Origin: Fervidibacter canadensis
GTDB taxonomy: Bacteria > Armatimonadota > Fervidibacteria > Fervidibacterales > Fervidibacteraceae
Length of the DNA stretch: 64,000 nt
Assembly (NCBI GenBank): GCA_041446545.1
Contig: JBGOEJ010000015.1
Span: 27,776 to 91,775 of the forward strand
Reading direction: 5' to 3'
Notes under the pieces: generated by a model
Told to the model about the DNA's origin: nothing
The model's database searches: none
What the model saw: the letters and a program-made list of their open reading frames with translations, nothing else
Program-made: the position numbers and the translations under genes
Part shown: piece after piece, positions 1 to 8,805 of the stretch
How the letters are laid out: each line of letters opens with the position of its first letter
Numbering within the stretch: the stretch's first letter is position 1

Positions 1-724
1 CGCGCAACTGGTTGTTTTTCCCGAATGCGCTTTGACGGGCTATTGCTTTGAGAGCCGAAAAGAAGCGATGGAAGTCGCCGAGCCAGCGGATGGCAAGAAC
101 ACACGGCAGTTGGCGCAACTTTGCGCATCCCGAAACCTTTGGCTTGTTGTCGGGACACTGGAGCGGGATGGTGACCGCTTGTTCAACGCCGCGCTGCTCA
201 TCGGTCCCGACGGTTTGCATGCCGTCTATCGCAAGGTGCATTTGCCTTGCATGGGCGTAGACCGTTTCGCCGATGCGGGTGACCGTCCCTTCCAAGTGCA
301 TGACACGCCTGTTGGGCGAATTGGCTTGCACATTTGTTACGATGCGGCGTTTCCTGAGGCGGCGCGGGTGATGGCGCTGGACGGGGCGGAGATTTTGTGC
401 CTGCCGACCAATTGGGCAGAAGGGGCTCGTCCCATCGCCGAAGTCATCCCGCGAGCGCGGGCGCTGGAAAACCGCGTCTACTTCGTCGCCACCAACCGCG
501 TCGGGGAAGAAGGCGGGTTTCGTTTCATCGGCATGAGCCAGATTGCAGCACCGTCGGGGGCGTGGCTGGCATATTCGCCTGAACCCGTTGAGGGGCTTTT
601 GGTAGCGGAGTTGGATTTGCGGGAAGCCCGACGAAAGCGGTTGGTGCATGTGCCAGGGCGCTATGAGGTAGACCGCCTCGGCGACCGTCGCCCCGATTTT
701 TATCGGCGACTGGTGCAAGGGTGA
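1..724 (+). CDS. Carbon-nitrogen (nitrilase-family) hydrolase, 5' end missing
   Basis: The reading frame is open from base 2, so the gene begins before the window; the TTG at 32 is internal. The nitrilase Glu-Lys-Cys triad is visible: Glu in LVVFPEC (bases 2-31), Lys in YRKVHLP near 230-245, and Cys in HICYDAAFPE near 330-355. These enzymes hydrolyse nitriles or amides with a cysteine nucleophile in the cytoplasm. The C-terminus (RYEVDRLGDRRPDFY) is normal for the family, so only about the first 30 residues appear to be missing. The substrate (omega-amide, carbamoyl compound or other) cannot be told from this sequence. Confidence 0.9.
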   Translation, partial: AQLVVFPECALTGYCFESRKEAMEVAEPADGKNTRQLAQLCASRNLWLVVGTLERDGDRLFNAALLIGPDGLHAVYRKVHLPCMGVDRFADAGDRPFQVHDTPVGRIGLHICYDAAFPEAARVMALDGAEILCLPTNWAEGARPIAEVIPRARALENRVYFVATNRVGEEGGFRFIGMSQIAAPSGAWLAYSPEPVEGLLVAELDLREARRKRLVHVPGRYEVDRLGDRRPDFYRRLVQG

Positions 725-758
725 GCAAACTGTTAGCGTCGGCAAAAGCCAACGCTCC

Positions 759-787
759 TTGACATCTTGCGGTTTGTCCCACAAAAT
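759..787 (+). promoter_or_regulatory. Sigma70-type promoter for the gene at 829
   Basis: A perfect TTGACA lies at 759-764, followed by a 17-base spacer and CAAAAT at 782-787 (4 of 6 matches to TATAAT). It falls in the only non-coding gap between the nitrilase gene and the gene at 829. A strong Shine-Dalgarno GAGGAGG (813-819) lies 9 bases before the ATG. Confidence 0.5.
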
Positions 788-828
788 TGCTGCGCCCCAA
801 AACTTTTAGGCGAGGAGGTTGATGAGCG

Positions 829-2079
829 ATGCGTTGGCGTGGTGTCGTCGGATTGATGGTGCTGGGGGTGATCTCGGTCGGGTTTGGGCAACAAATCGGA
901 CCGAGGTTCTTAGACCGCTCCTTTCAGCGCCCTGGCGCCCGTGCCTTGGGGATGGGCGGGGCGTATCTCTTGGCGACGGATGATGCCACCGCTGTCGCTT
1001 GGAACCCCGCCGCTTTGGTCAATGTCAAACGCTTCACCCTCCCCATTGAAGTGGCAGGGCGCGCCAAAAACTTCCGCGTCCAAGACATCCGCGACTTGAT
1101 TGACGACCTTAAGACCATCCGAGATAGGATCAATGCCAATCCCAACGATATCCTGCAAGCCGCTCAACTCGTGGGTCAGGCTATCTTGGAGGTGCGGTAT
1201 TTCAGCGTCCGCAGCGGTGCTACTGGAAATGCTCCTGCGGTGTTGACAGGAAGTCTGGCACCCGTTGCTGGCTTAACTTTTGGCGCTTATGGGTTGACTG
1301 TTAGCAACGGGACTTTCGGGCAAATACAGGCGTTTGTCGACCCACCCAACGATCCCGACCCTAACGACAACATCAACCTTCCTGCTCAGTCTGTTCAAAA
1401 CAACTCCATCAACTGGAGCGTTTACACACGGGGCGGTGTGGTTGCAATCAGCAGTTTAGCCTTGGCGCATGCTCGCCCGTTGCCGATGGGCTGGAATGTG
1501 GGGGTGGCGGTTCGGGGTGTTCGGGCTGACTTCCAAGCCTTCGCCGCCGCTGCGGGTGTGGACATTGATGTGGACAACGAGAATATCCCCAGCGTTCCAC
1601 AAGGCATTGCTTATTCTCGCGTTCACAAGACGAAGTTCACCTTGGATGTTGGGGCTCTTTGGGAGCCTCCTGTCCAGCCGCCGATGGTGAAAGTGAAATA
1701 CGCTGCTGTCGTTCGCAATTTAGTGCCGACGAGGTTTAATCTGCCCGCCCGCGATTTGCAAGGCAACCCTGTCGCACCTTTTGACTTCTCCTTCCGCCTG
1801 AACCCTGAGATTGATTTGGGCGTGATGGGGATTTGGCGGGAGCGGACGATCGGTGTGTTGGAATTGCACAACCTTACTTCCAGCAACGGGGGCGACATGT
1901 CGGTGCATGCGGGCGTGGAGCATTGGTTGGCGGGCAATGTGTTGGCAGTGCGGGTGGGCTACGATGATGACCGACCTGTTTTTGGCATTGGCATCAACCT
2001 GCGGGTTTTGCGGATTGATGTGGCAGCGGGTTTGAAGCCTCGCGAACGATTGGCGGCGGGCATCAGCCTCCGCTTCTGA
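829..2079 (+). CDS. Outer-membrane beta-barrel protein, PorV/UPF0164-like
   Basis: 416 residues. The N-terminus has a short basic stretch and a hydrophobic core (about residues 3-21, ending VGFGQQ), which looks like a signal peptide. The mature N-terminus carries a run of the type GARALGMGGAYLLATDD followed by AVAWNPAAL, characteristic of the PorV/PorQ/UPF0164 group of outer-membrane proteins. The rest is rich in alternating polar and hydrophobic strands with Gly/Asn turns and ends in an aromatic residue (SLRF), as beta-barrels do. The start is fixed by GAGGAGG 9 bases upstream. The family is linked to secretion or outer-membrane transport, but no specific substrate can be inferred. Its presence supports a diderm envelope. 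Confidence 0.7.
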   Translation: MRWRGVVGLMVLGVISVGFGQQIGPRFLDRSFQRPGARALGMGGAYLLATDDATAVAWNPAALVNVKRFTLPIEVAGRAKNFRVQDIRDLIDDLKTIRDRINANPNDILQAAQLVGQAILEVRYFSVRSGATGNAPAVLTGSLAPVAGLTFGAYGLTVSNGTFGQIQAFVDPPNDPDPNDNINLPAQSVQNNSINWSVYTRGGVVAISSLALAHARPLPMGWNVGVAVRGVRADFQAFAAAAGVDIDVDNENIPSVPQGIAYSRVHKTKFTLDVGALWEPPVQPPMVKVKYAAVVRNLVPTRFNLPARDLQGNPVAPFDFSFRLNPEIDLGVMGIWRERTIGVLELHNLTSSNGGDMSVHAGVEHWLAGNVLAVRVGYDDDRPVFGIGINLRVLRIDVAAGLKPRERLAAGISLRF

Positions 2080-2086
2080 TAAGGGC

Positions 2087-2821
2087 TCATTGCCAGCGCT
2101 CAAAAGGCGATGGGAGTGAAAAGGTAGGAAAGGCGCGGTCGCCAGGGCGGACGGTATTGACAGGTTGCGATAGTTCCGCTTCCAAAAACCATCGCCTCCC
2201 GTCCGCCAATCGTTGAGCGTGAACGAGGCGGGCAGTGCCTTGCCGTTGCCATTCGTCACGCCCTTGGCGGGCAATGACAAGGGTCATGCCCTTGCGCCAT
2301 TCGCCACCATTGGCTTGCAAAAGCAAGCGTCGTTCTCCCTCCCGCAACTGCACCAGCGCCATCGGCACTTCCGTCGGCAATTCTTCCAGCCACGCAGTCG
2401 CCGTGCGGGCAACGAGGTCAGCAAGGGCATCGGGAGAAGGAAGAGGGAAGGTCGCTTGACGCAAGTGGACGATGGCGTTGAGGGGGGCAAAGACGACCCG
2501 CAAAGCGACGACGGTGCGAAAACCTTTTCGCTCCCGCACCGCTGCTGCCAACACATCCACCGAAAAGTCAGCCTCCAAGTTGCGCGCTAAAGTCGCCATT
2601 TGTTGTGTCGTCAAGGGAGGTTGCCAACGCCGAAACAACAACTCCCGCCGCACTTGCTCGGCGGAAACCCATTGCCCTTTCGTCGGCGCCGCCAAGGTGA
2701 TGGGTTGCCCATCCGCCGTGAACGCCCCAACGAACACGCCTTTGGACAGCGACATTGCAGGGGCGATGGCAACCTTGACAATGAGCAGACCGAGCACCAA
2801 AGCCATCCGTCGCATTGTCAT
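2087..2821 (-). CDS. Secreted protein of unknown function
   Basis: 244 residues if translation starts at the ATG (2821-2819) that overlaps the stop codon of the upstream aldolase-like gene by one base (TGATG), which suggests coupling. Residues 1-24 form a typical signal peptide (basic start, hydrophobic core, APAMS cleavage region). The mature part is mixed alpha/beta with a C-terminal segment (KGMTLVIAR ... TVRPGDRAF) that looks like a small beta domain. I do not recognise the family. It is convergent with the outer-membrane protein gene ending at 2079. Confidence 0.6.
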   Translation of the reverse strand: MTMRRMALVLGLLIVKVAIAPAMSLSKGVFVGAFTADGQPITLAAPTKGQWVSAEQVRRELLFRRWQPPLTTQQMATLARNLEADFSVDVLAAAVRERKGFRTVVALRVVFAPLNAIVHLRQATFPLPSPDALADLVARTATAWLEELPTEVPMALVQLREGERRLLLQANGGEWRKGMTLVIARQGRDEWQRQGTARLVHAQRLADGRRWFLEAELSQPVNTVRPGDRAFPTFSLPSPFERWQ

Positions 2822-3957
2822 CACCACACCTTTCCGCGCCCTTCGGCAATCCAAAAGCCTTCAATTCGGTCGCCTGAACCGTAAAAGACGACTTCCGCCA
2901 AATTGGTCAGTTCACAGGCGTGGTTGGGGATGATGACCAAGCGGTCACCTATCTTCGGCGGCACATCGGCGAAGCGCACCAACCCGCACTCTTCCCAAAG
3001 TTTCTCCACGACGGCATCGGGACAGTTGACGACCAACCCATAGCCTTCAGTGAAGCGGTCTTGCGTGCCCGTCAGTGTTTTCAGCCCTGCGTCTATAAGG
3101 GCTTCGCCTTTGCGGGGCAACGAGACGACGGAAGCGACGACCCGAAGGGCGCAATCGTCGGGACGGGCGACACCGAGGCTAATTTGCATGCGGTCGTGAA
3201 AGACATAGTTGCCGGGGCGCAACTCCGTGATGCCCTCTGTCCGACCGTTTTGCAGGACGAAATAAGCGCCCGGCGTGCTGCCGATGCTAACGAGGTCGCA
3301 AGGGACGCCCAAGCGACGAATTTGATGGGCGGTTTCCGCCATCCGCTCCGCTTCTTCACAGGCGACTTTTTGGCGTTCGGGCAAGGTTGGCATGCGGTAA
3401 GTTCGCCCGTCGTGGGAACGGATGCCCCGAAAGCGAATGCCCTTCAAGCGAGCCATTTGCTCGGCGACGGCGGGTGCTTCCCGCCAGTCCACACCGAACC
3501 GTTGGTAACCCGTGTCCACGATGAGCACGATGTCCAGCACCTTGCCTGAGGCAGCGGCGATTTCACCCCAAAATGCCGCCAGTTCCAAATTGTCAAGGCA
3601 GACAAGCAGTTCGTTTTGCTCCGCCAACTGCAACACCCATCGGACTTTTTCGGCGCCGACGAAGGGTTGAGCGACCAGAAAACTTGTCCGAATGCCCGCC
3701 TCAATGAGGGCTTGCGCTTCGCCCAGTTTGGCGACGGTCAAACCGCAAGCACCCGCTTGCCCCTGCATCTTGGCGATGGCGGCGATTTTGTGGGTTTTAG
3801 TGTGGGGGCGCAATCTGACTCCTGCGGCGTTCGCTAAGGCTTGCATGCGAGCGATGTTGCGCTCCAAGATGGTGCGGTCAATGAACAAAAAAGGTGTCGG
3901 CACGGCGTCATCAAAAAGGCTGCGACCGACCCATCGCTCCGCATCCCGCACGGTCAT
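2821..3957 (-). CDS. D-threonine aldolase / D-serine dehydratase-like PLP enzyme
   Basis: 378 residues from the ATG at 3957, placed 8 bases after AGGAGG; an ATG two codons upstream is an alternative. Fold-type III (alanine racemase-like) PLP enzyme: PTPFLFIDRTILERN is the N-terminal strand, and PHTKTHK contains the expected PLP-binding lysine. The C-terminal IIPNHACELTNL carries the His and Cys that bind the divalent metal in the DSD1/D-threonine aldolase family. Likely activity is metal-dependent cleavage or dehydration of a D-3-hydroxy-amino acid; D-threonine, D-serine or 3-hydroxy-D-aspartate cannot be distinguished. The gene is divergent from the peptidase at 4058. Confidence 0.85.
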   Translation of the reverse strand: MTVRDAERWVGRSLFDDAVPTPFLFIDRTILERNIARMQALANAAGVRLRPHTKTHKIAAIAKMQGQAGACGLTVAKLGEAQALIEAGIRTSFLVAQPFVGAEKVRWVLQLAEQNELLVCLDNLELAAFWGEIAAASGKVLDIVLIVDTGYQRFGVDWREAPAVAEQMARLKGIRFRGIRSHDGRTYRMPTLPERQKVACEEAERMAETAHQIRRLGVPCDLVSIGSTPGAYFVLQNGRTEGITELRPGNYVFHDRMQISLGVARPDDCALRVVASVVSLPRKGEALIDAGLKTLTGTQDRFTEGYGLVVNCPDAVVEKLWEECGLVRFADVPPKIGDRLVIIPNHACELTNLAEVVFYGSGDRIEGFWIAEGRGKVW

Positions 3958-4057
3958 CGCCATCGCCTCCTGTCCGCTGCCGCTTGCCACTTCGCTGTTT
4001 GGTGACCCGCTTTTCGCCGCCTGCTACTTTATCGCACAATGTGAGGCGGTGACGAAA

Positions 4058-5272
4058 GTGCGGTCGCAACTTGCATCACCCGAAGGGACGCTGATAGACC
4101 GACGGTTGAACGACGGTGGGCGTTTGATCGCCGTCGTCCGTCCCGATGTCGCTTATGCCGTTGCAGGGTTTTGGCTCAAGGTGGGCAGCGCTTCCGATGA
4201 ACCGAGCAAGGAAGGGACGGCGCATCTTTGGGAGCATCTCGCTCCACTTCACCCGCACGGCGATGCGACGGCGCAAATCGCCATTGAGCAGTTGGGCGGA
4301 TTGCTCTCGCCAGAGACAGGGCGCGATTTCATGGCGTTTCCCATCGCCACCGCCGATGCTGCGGCGTTGCCGACGATGTTGTCGTTGCTGCGGGGCGCCC
4401 TTTTGACGCCACCCAACTCAGCGGCGCTACTGGAGCGGGAGAAGGCGCTGATGCGGTTGGAGATGCGGGCGCTTTGGGATGACCCGCTGTGGGTCGGAAA
4501 GACGCTGTTAGAGGCGCGCTTGTTTGCTAACACGCCTTACGCCCACCCGCCCACTGGTTGGCTGCACCGCCTTGACGATTTAACCCTTGAGGATGTTCGG
4601 CGCTTTCACGCCACCCATTGCGTCGCTGAAAACTTGGCGCTCGTCGCCGTCGTCCCTGATGAACGGTTGCTGTCGGGATTGGAACTAATGCTGGCTTCCG
4701 TGCCGAGAGGGCAAAAAGCACCGCCACAAACTTCCTCAGCATTGTTAGCGACGGAAGCACCTGAGATGACTTTTCCGACGAAGAGCCATCCCGACGAAGG
4801 CGTTTTGGCAATCGGTTGGCGTTTGCCGGTCAAGGCAGGGGAGCGGCAATGGCTGGAAACCTTGGCGGTTTATTGGCGGTCAGTCGCTTTGCCGACGATG
4901 GCGGTGAGCGAGGTGCGGGAGTGGCGATTGGTCATCAATCCGACGCGGTTTGGTTGCGCCATCAGCGTGGCACTCCGTTGCCGACCTTTGGGCGAGGAAC
5001 GGGTCGGTTGGATTGTGGAAGCGGTGCGGAAGGCGATGGAAGCGCCACCTTCGGCGGAGTTTGCGGCGCAACTGCGGGAGCGAGTTAGGGTGCAGCGGGC
5101 ATGGCTTTTTTCCGACCCGATGGAGTTGGCGCGGCAAATCGCTTTTGCGTGGGCGTTGGATGATGACCCGCATCAGGCATTAAAGAGCGACGACACCATG
5201 TTGGCGGAAGGGTGCGTCGCTTTGCAACGCCGCCTGAGCGCCAATGCTCCGACGACGATCACTTTGCGGTGA
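4058..5272 (+). CDS. M16-family (pitrilysin-like) zinc peptidase, single module
   Basis: 404 residues from GTG 4058, which has GAGG about 11 bases upstream; GTG 4049 is an alternative. The open frame runs back to 3692, but that part lies antisense to the aldolase gene and is not protein-like. HLWEH (near 4221-4235) is the inverted zinc motif HxxEH of family M16, and an AGFWLKVGSASDEP strand precedes it as in the family. At about 400 residues it is one half of a typical M16 pair; no partner subunit is adjacent. It could work as a homodimer or with a partner encoded elsewhere. No signal peptide is visible, so it is probably cytoplasmic. Confidence 0.8.
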   Translation: MRSQLASPEGTLIDRRLNDGGRLIAVVRPDVAYAVAGFWLKVGSASDEPSKEGTAHLWEHLAPLHPHGDATAQIAIEQLGGLLSPETGRDFMAFPIATADAAALPTMLSLLRGALLTPPNSAALLEREKALMRLEMRALWDDPLWVGKTLLEARLFANTPYAHPPTGWLHRLDDLTLEDVRRFHATHCVAENLALVAVVPDERLLSGLELMLASVPRGQKAPPQTSSALLATEAPEMTFPTKSHPDEGVLAIGWRLPVKAGERQWLETLAVYWRSVALPTMAVSEVREWRLVINPTRFGCAISVALRCRPLGEERVGWIVEAVRKAMEAPPSAEFAAQLRERVRVQRAWLFSDPMELARQIAFAWALDDDPHQALKSDDTMLAEGCVALQRRLSANAPTTITLR

Positions 5273-5282
5273 TGATGTCGGA

Positions 5283-5936
5283 TTACTTGGAGAGCAATTG
5301 CTCCGCCGACGCCATTAACCGCTCAATTTCCTGTCGCATCCGTTCGGTGATGAGGGACAAGATTTGGCGGGTGGGCAAGCCAGCGGGTGGGTTGACAAAA
5401 AAGGGGCTGCCGAAAACGATGGCGACAGGACGGGGGCGGGGCAAAGGGGCATCCATGTGCCAAGCCTCATGAAAGCCCGCCAACCCACAAGGGACGATGG
5501 GCACTTGTGCTTCCAAAGCGATGAGGGCAGGACCAAGTTGGAAAGGGCGCAACTTCCCGTAATCGCTGCGCGTCCCTTCGGGGAAGACGACGAGGGCAGC
5601 ACCGTCCCGCAACTTTTGGAGGGACAAGCGCAAGGCTCGTCGGTCAGGGGCGTCTTGTTTCACAGGCACGCAATCCGTCAGCCACAAAAAAGAGCGGACT
5701 AAGGGGAGGGCAAAAAGAGGGCGCTTGGCGACGAAACTGAAGGGGCGAGGGGCAAAGATCGCCAAAAGCACGGGGTCAAGGTAACTGGGATGATTGGCGA
5801 CAATCAACACGCCTCCTTGCGACGGCACTTGTTCTTTGCCGACGACTTTGGGGCGAAAGAGTGCCCACGCAAAAAGTTGCGCTATCGGTTGCAATAACCG
5901 ATACACCTTTGCCTTGCTCGGCGGCATCGCCGTCAC
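5283..5936 (-). CDS. plsC: 1-acyl-sn-glycerol-3-phosphate acyltransferase
   Basis: 217 residues, normal length for PlsC-type acyltransferases. The catalytic NHxxxxD motif appears as NHPSYLD, and the acceptor-binding FPEGTR motif is intact (VVFPEGTRSDYGKL). A hydrophobic segment near the N-terminus would anchor it to the inner membrane. It transfers an acyl chain to lysophosphatidate in phospholipid synthesis. The gene is convergent with the M16 peptidase (10-base gap) and lies downstream of the acyl-CoA synthetase gene on the same strand, so the two may be co-transcribed. Confidence 0.9.
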   Translation of the reverse strand: MTAMPPSKAKVYRLLQPIAQLFAWALFRPKVVGKEQVPSQGGVLIVANHPSYLDPVLLAIFAPRPFSFVAKRPLFALPLVRSFLWLTDCVPVKQDAPDRRALRLSLQKLRDGAALVVFPEGTRSDYGKLRPFQLGPALIALEAQVPIVPCGLAGFHEAWHMDAPLPRPRPVAIVFGSPFFVNPPAGLPTRQILSLITERMRQEIERLMASAEQLLSK

Positions 5937-5995
5937 CTTTGGGTGTTTCCCGCTGTGGCTTTCTCCCGTCGCGGCTGCTCCAACAAAATCAGTCG

Positions 5996-8182
5996 CTATT
6001 CGCTACCCACCGCCGTTCTTTGGGTTGGTCGGATGGCGATGCGGACATCGGCGACGACAGCGCCCTTGCCTTTAGGGTAAACGATGAGGGGATTGATGTC
6101 CAGTTCGTCAATGGCATCTTGCTCCATCGCCAGTTGCGACAAGCGTTCAATGCATTCCACGATGGCAGCGATGTCGGCAGGCGGTTCACCGCGAAGACCT
6201 TCCAGCAGCCGATAACTGCGGATGCCTTCCACCATCCGCAACGCTCCTAACTCCCTGACAGGCGCCAAGCGGAAAGTCACATCCCGCAAGACTTCCACAT
6301 AGATGCCGCCCAAACCGAACATCAAAATCGGACCGAATTGTGGGTCGCGCTTCATGCCCAAGATGACTTCCCGCCCTTTCTCCGCCATCTGCTGCACCAA
6401 CACGCCGCCAATGCGGGCATCAGGATGATGCTGGCGAACAGATTGCATCAAGCGCTGAAAGGCATGGCGGACATCGCCGTCGCTGGAAAGGTAAAGTTGG
6501 ACGCCACCGACATCAAACTTGTGCACGATGTCGGGCGAGATGACTTTGAGGGCGACGGGGAAACCGATTTTGTGGGCAGCAGCGACGGCTTCTTCGGCGG
6601 AATGGGCGACCGCCCAAGGCAAAGTCGGAAAACCGTAGGCTTCCAACACTTGCAGGGCGACATCTTCGGGGATAAAGCCATGTTCGTTGGGTTGAGCGGT
6701 CAAAAGCAACTTTCGGGCGCGTTCAGCGTCCACATCGGCAAAGAGGCGCACCTCCGTTCGGGGACGAGTAACCCACGCCACATACTCTGCCATCGCCGCC
6801 ATCGCCCGCACGGCATCTTCTGGGAAAGTGTAGCAAGGAACACCACCCTCTTCCAAAATCCGCACACCCGTAGAAACATCCACAATGCCCATGAAGCAAG
6901 CGAGGATGGGTTTGAGGCGGTGTTGATTGGCTTGAACGATGACATGGGCAATTTCTTCAATGTCCGTCATGGCTTGGGGCGTCAGCAAAACGATGACGCC
7001 ATCCACACGGTCGTCAGCGAGGACTGCCTTCAACGCCGCCGCATAACGGTCGTGTTGCGCATCGCCGAGTAGGTCAATGGGATTGTGCAGCGAAGCGTGG
7101 GGAGGCAAGGAAGTCTTTAACCGTTGCACCGTCTCATCCCGCAACGGCGCTAACTCCAAGCCATAACGGACGGCGGCGTCTGTTGCCATGATGCCAGGAC
7201 CGCCTGCGTTGGTGATGATGGCGATGCGTCGCCCCTTGGGCAAAGGTTGTTGGGCAAAGGCGATGGCGTATTCAAACAGGTCTTCTACGGTGTCCACCCG
7301 CAACACGCCTGACTGGCTGAAGAGGGCTTGGTAAACTTCGTCGCTGCCTGCCAGTGAACCCGTGTGAGAAGCGACGGCTTTAGCGCCAGCGGGAGTTCGT
7401 CCCGCTTTGAGGGCTAAGATGGGTTTTCGGTCAGCACCTTCGCCCGTGATTTCCCGCGCCAACTCCAAAAAAGTTCGCCCATCCGCCAAGTCTTCCACAT
7501 ACAGCAGGATGACCTTTGTCTGCGGGTCGTGCCAAAGGTAGGCAAGGAAATCGTTCTCGTTGACATCGGCTTTGTTACCGAGGCTGATGACTTTGCTGAA
7601 GCCGATGCCTTGCCCTTTGGCGTAATCCAACACCGCCGTGCACAAGGCGCCGCTTTGGCTGATGAAAGCGATGTTGCCTTGAGCGGGCATCTCTTTGGCG
7701 AAGGAGGCATTGAGGCGAACGGCGGGGTCAGTGTTGATGATGCCGAGGCAGTTAGGACCGACAAGGGCGATGCCATAGCGATGGGCGATGTCGCGCACTT
7801 GGGCTTCCAAGCGGGCACCTTCTTCTCCCGTCTCCTTGAAGCCCGCAGAGATGACGATAGCGCCCTTGACACCTTTTTGACCACATTGCTGAAGCACTTG
7901 CGGCACCAACGGGGCGCGGACGACGATGACAGCGAGGTCAACGGGTTCGGGAATGTCCAAGACGGTCGGATAAGTGCGAATGCCGCAGACAGAACGGGCC
8001 TTCGGGTTGACAGGGTAGACGACACCTGTAAAGCGTCCCAACAACAAGTTTTGCAAGACCGCCTGCCCGACACTGCCTTCTTGGCGGGAAGCACCGATGA
8101 CGGCGACAGATTGGGGTTGCAAGATGGGGCGCAAATCCCGCAAGTCCTTCCCGCTTTCTCGTTCCGTTCCCACCATGCCCAT
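5996..8182 (-). CDS. ADP-forming acetyl/acyl-CoA synthetase (fused alpha-beta)
   Basis: 728 residues from the ATG at 8182; the frame is open further upstream, but that part overlaps the divergent acpS gene. The N-terminal half is a CoA-binding domain (SVAVIGASRQEGSVG) plus succinyl-CoA ligase-like domains, with the phospho-histidine loop SHTGSLAGSD. The C-terminal half is an ATP-grasp domain (PTLPWAVAHSAEEA, ... ALKVISPDIVHKFDVGGV). This fused order is typical of bacterial and archaeal NDP-forming acyl-CoA synthetases, which interconvert acyl-CoA + ADP + Pi with acid + ATP. It could provide ATP from acetyl-CoA during sugar or amino-acid fermentation; the exact acid is unknown. Confidence 0.9.
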   Translation of the reverse strand: MGMVGTERESGKDLRDLRPILQPQSVAVIGASRQEGSVGQAVLQNLLLGRFTGVVYPVNPKARSVCGIRTYPTVLDIPEPVDLAVIVVRAPLVPQVLQQCGQKGVKGAIVISAGFKETGEEGARLEAQVRDIAHRYGIALVGPNCLGIINTDPAVRLNASFAKEMPAQGNIAFISQSGALCTAVLDYAKGQGIGFSKVISLGNKADVNENDFLAYLWHDPQTKVILLYVEDLADGRTFLELAREITGEGADRKPILALKAGRTPAGAKAVASHTGSLAGSDEVYQALFSQSGVLRVDTVEDLFEYAIAFAQQPLPKGRRIAIITNAGGPGIMATDAAVRYGLELAPLRDETVQRLKTSLPPHASLHNPIDLLGDAQHDRYAAALKAVLADDRVDGVIVLLTPQAMTDIEEIAHVIVQANQHRLKPILACFMGIVDVSTGVRILEEGGVPCYTFPEDAVRAMAAMAEYVAWVTRPRTEVRLFADVDAERARKLLLTAQPNEHGFIPEDVALQVLEAYGFPTLPWAVAHSAEEAVAAAHKIGFPVALKVISPDIVHKFDVGGVQLYLSSDGDVRHAFQRLMQSVRQHHPDARIGGVLVQQMAEKGREVILGMKRDPQFGPILMFGLGGIYVEVLRDVTFRLAPVRELGALRMVEGIRSYRLLEGLRGEPPADIAAIVECIERLSQLAMEQDAIDELDINPLIVYPKGKGAVVADVRIAIRPTQRTAVGSE

Positions 8183-8254
8183 CACCCGTCCCAAATTTTG
8201 AGGCGGTTTGCCCTGCTTCGCTGTCAAATTTTTCCCGACGAAGGGGGAAGTGAG

Positions 8255-8635
8255 ATGGCGATCGTCGGCGTCGGTTTGGACGTCGTGGAAGTGAGCCGCA
8301 TCCGTGACTTGATGGAGCGCTACGGCGAGCGGTTTCTGAGGCGGGTTTTTTGCGATGAAGAGTTGACTTACTGCCAGCAATTCGCCGACCCACTCCCGCA
8401 TCTGGCAGCACGGTGGGCGGCGAAGGAAGCCATCGCTAAGGCGCTGACGACAGGTTTCTCACAAGGTGTGACTTGGAAAAGCATTTGCATCGTCAATCAC
8501 CTTTGGGGCGAGCCAGTGGCGTTTTTGCGAGACGGGGCTTTGCATCGCGCTCAAATTATGGGCGTCCGATTCCTCTGGCTTTCCCTCTCCCACACCCGCC
8601 ACCATGCCGTCGCTGTCGCTATGTTGGAAAGGTGA
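8255..8635 (+). CDS. acpS: Holo-[acyl-carrier-protein] synthase
   Basis: 126 residues. The ATG at 8255 follows GGGGGAAG by a few bases; the longer open frame upstream is antisense to the acyl-CoA synthetase. The AcpS signature is complete: GVGLDVVEVSRI with the Mg-binding Asp, then RWAAKEAIAKAL with the Glu and Lys of the second motif, and SLSHTRHHAVA at the C-terminus. It attaches 4'-phosphopantetheine from CoA to acyl carrier protein. Its stop overlaps the GTG of the next small ORF (GTGA), and rplY and pth follow on the same strand. Confidence 0.93.
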   Translation: MAIVGVGLDVVEVSRIRDLMERYGERFLRRVFCDEELTYCQQFADPLPHLAARWAAKEAIAKALTTGFSQGVTWKSICIVNHLWGEPVAFLRDGALHRAQIMGVRFLWLSLSHTRHHAVAVAMLER

Positions 8636-8805
8636 CAAAATCGTCATCGGAGATTCTTCGGCTGGAGCGTTGGGAACGACCCGACACCACTTGCACCTTC
8701 ATAGCCATCATCGGGCGCGGGGTTCATCCCGTGCCGACCGACGAAGCGGCAACTGCGCCATCACTCCGAGCAAAAACTCTGAGGCTGCGAGACGGAGGTG
8801 ACTGA
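8632..8805 (+). CDS. Small coupled ORF (57 aa), probably repeat-derived
   Basis: A 57-codon frame starts at a GTG overlapping the acpS stop (GTGA) and ends in a TGA overlapping the rplY ATG by one base, so its arrangement mimics a coupled operon gene. However, it contains the hairpin repeat at 8714-8742, which recurs near 63926, and the predicted peptide (containing GRGVHPVPTDEA) has the composition of translated intergenic repeat. Either a repeat has landed between acpS and rplY leaving an open frame, or the peptide is a spacer that keeps ribosomes moving. I cannot assign a function. Confidence 0.3.
   Translation: MTKSSSEILRLERWERPDTTCTFIAIIGRGVHPVPTDEAATAPSLRAKTLRLRDGGD
8714..8742. repeat. 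Hairpin repeat, copy 1
   Basis: GGCGCGGG (8714-8721) pairs with CCCGTGCC (8728-8735) around a 6-base loop, with one G-T wobble, and is followed by GACCGAC. The 14 bases CCGTGCCGACCGAC recur at 63941-63954 after a similar hairpin. A second shared string, ACAAAATCGTCATC-like, occurs near 8634 and near 63953. This looks like a dispersed palindromic intergenic repeat. Confidence 0.45.

Noticed and set aside
3692..4057. Long in-frame extension of the M16 peptidase upstream of 4058
   Set aside because: It lies antisense to the aldolase gene and the peptide does not look like a protein; GTG 4058 or 4049 fits the family start.
7529..8254. In-frame extension of acpS upstream
   Set aside because: Antisense to the acyl-CoA synthetase; AcpS starts precisely at MAIVGVGLD with a Shine-Dalgarno before it.
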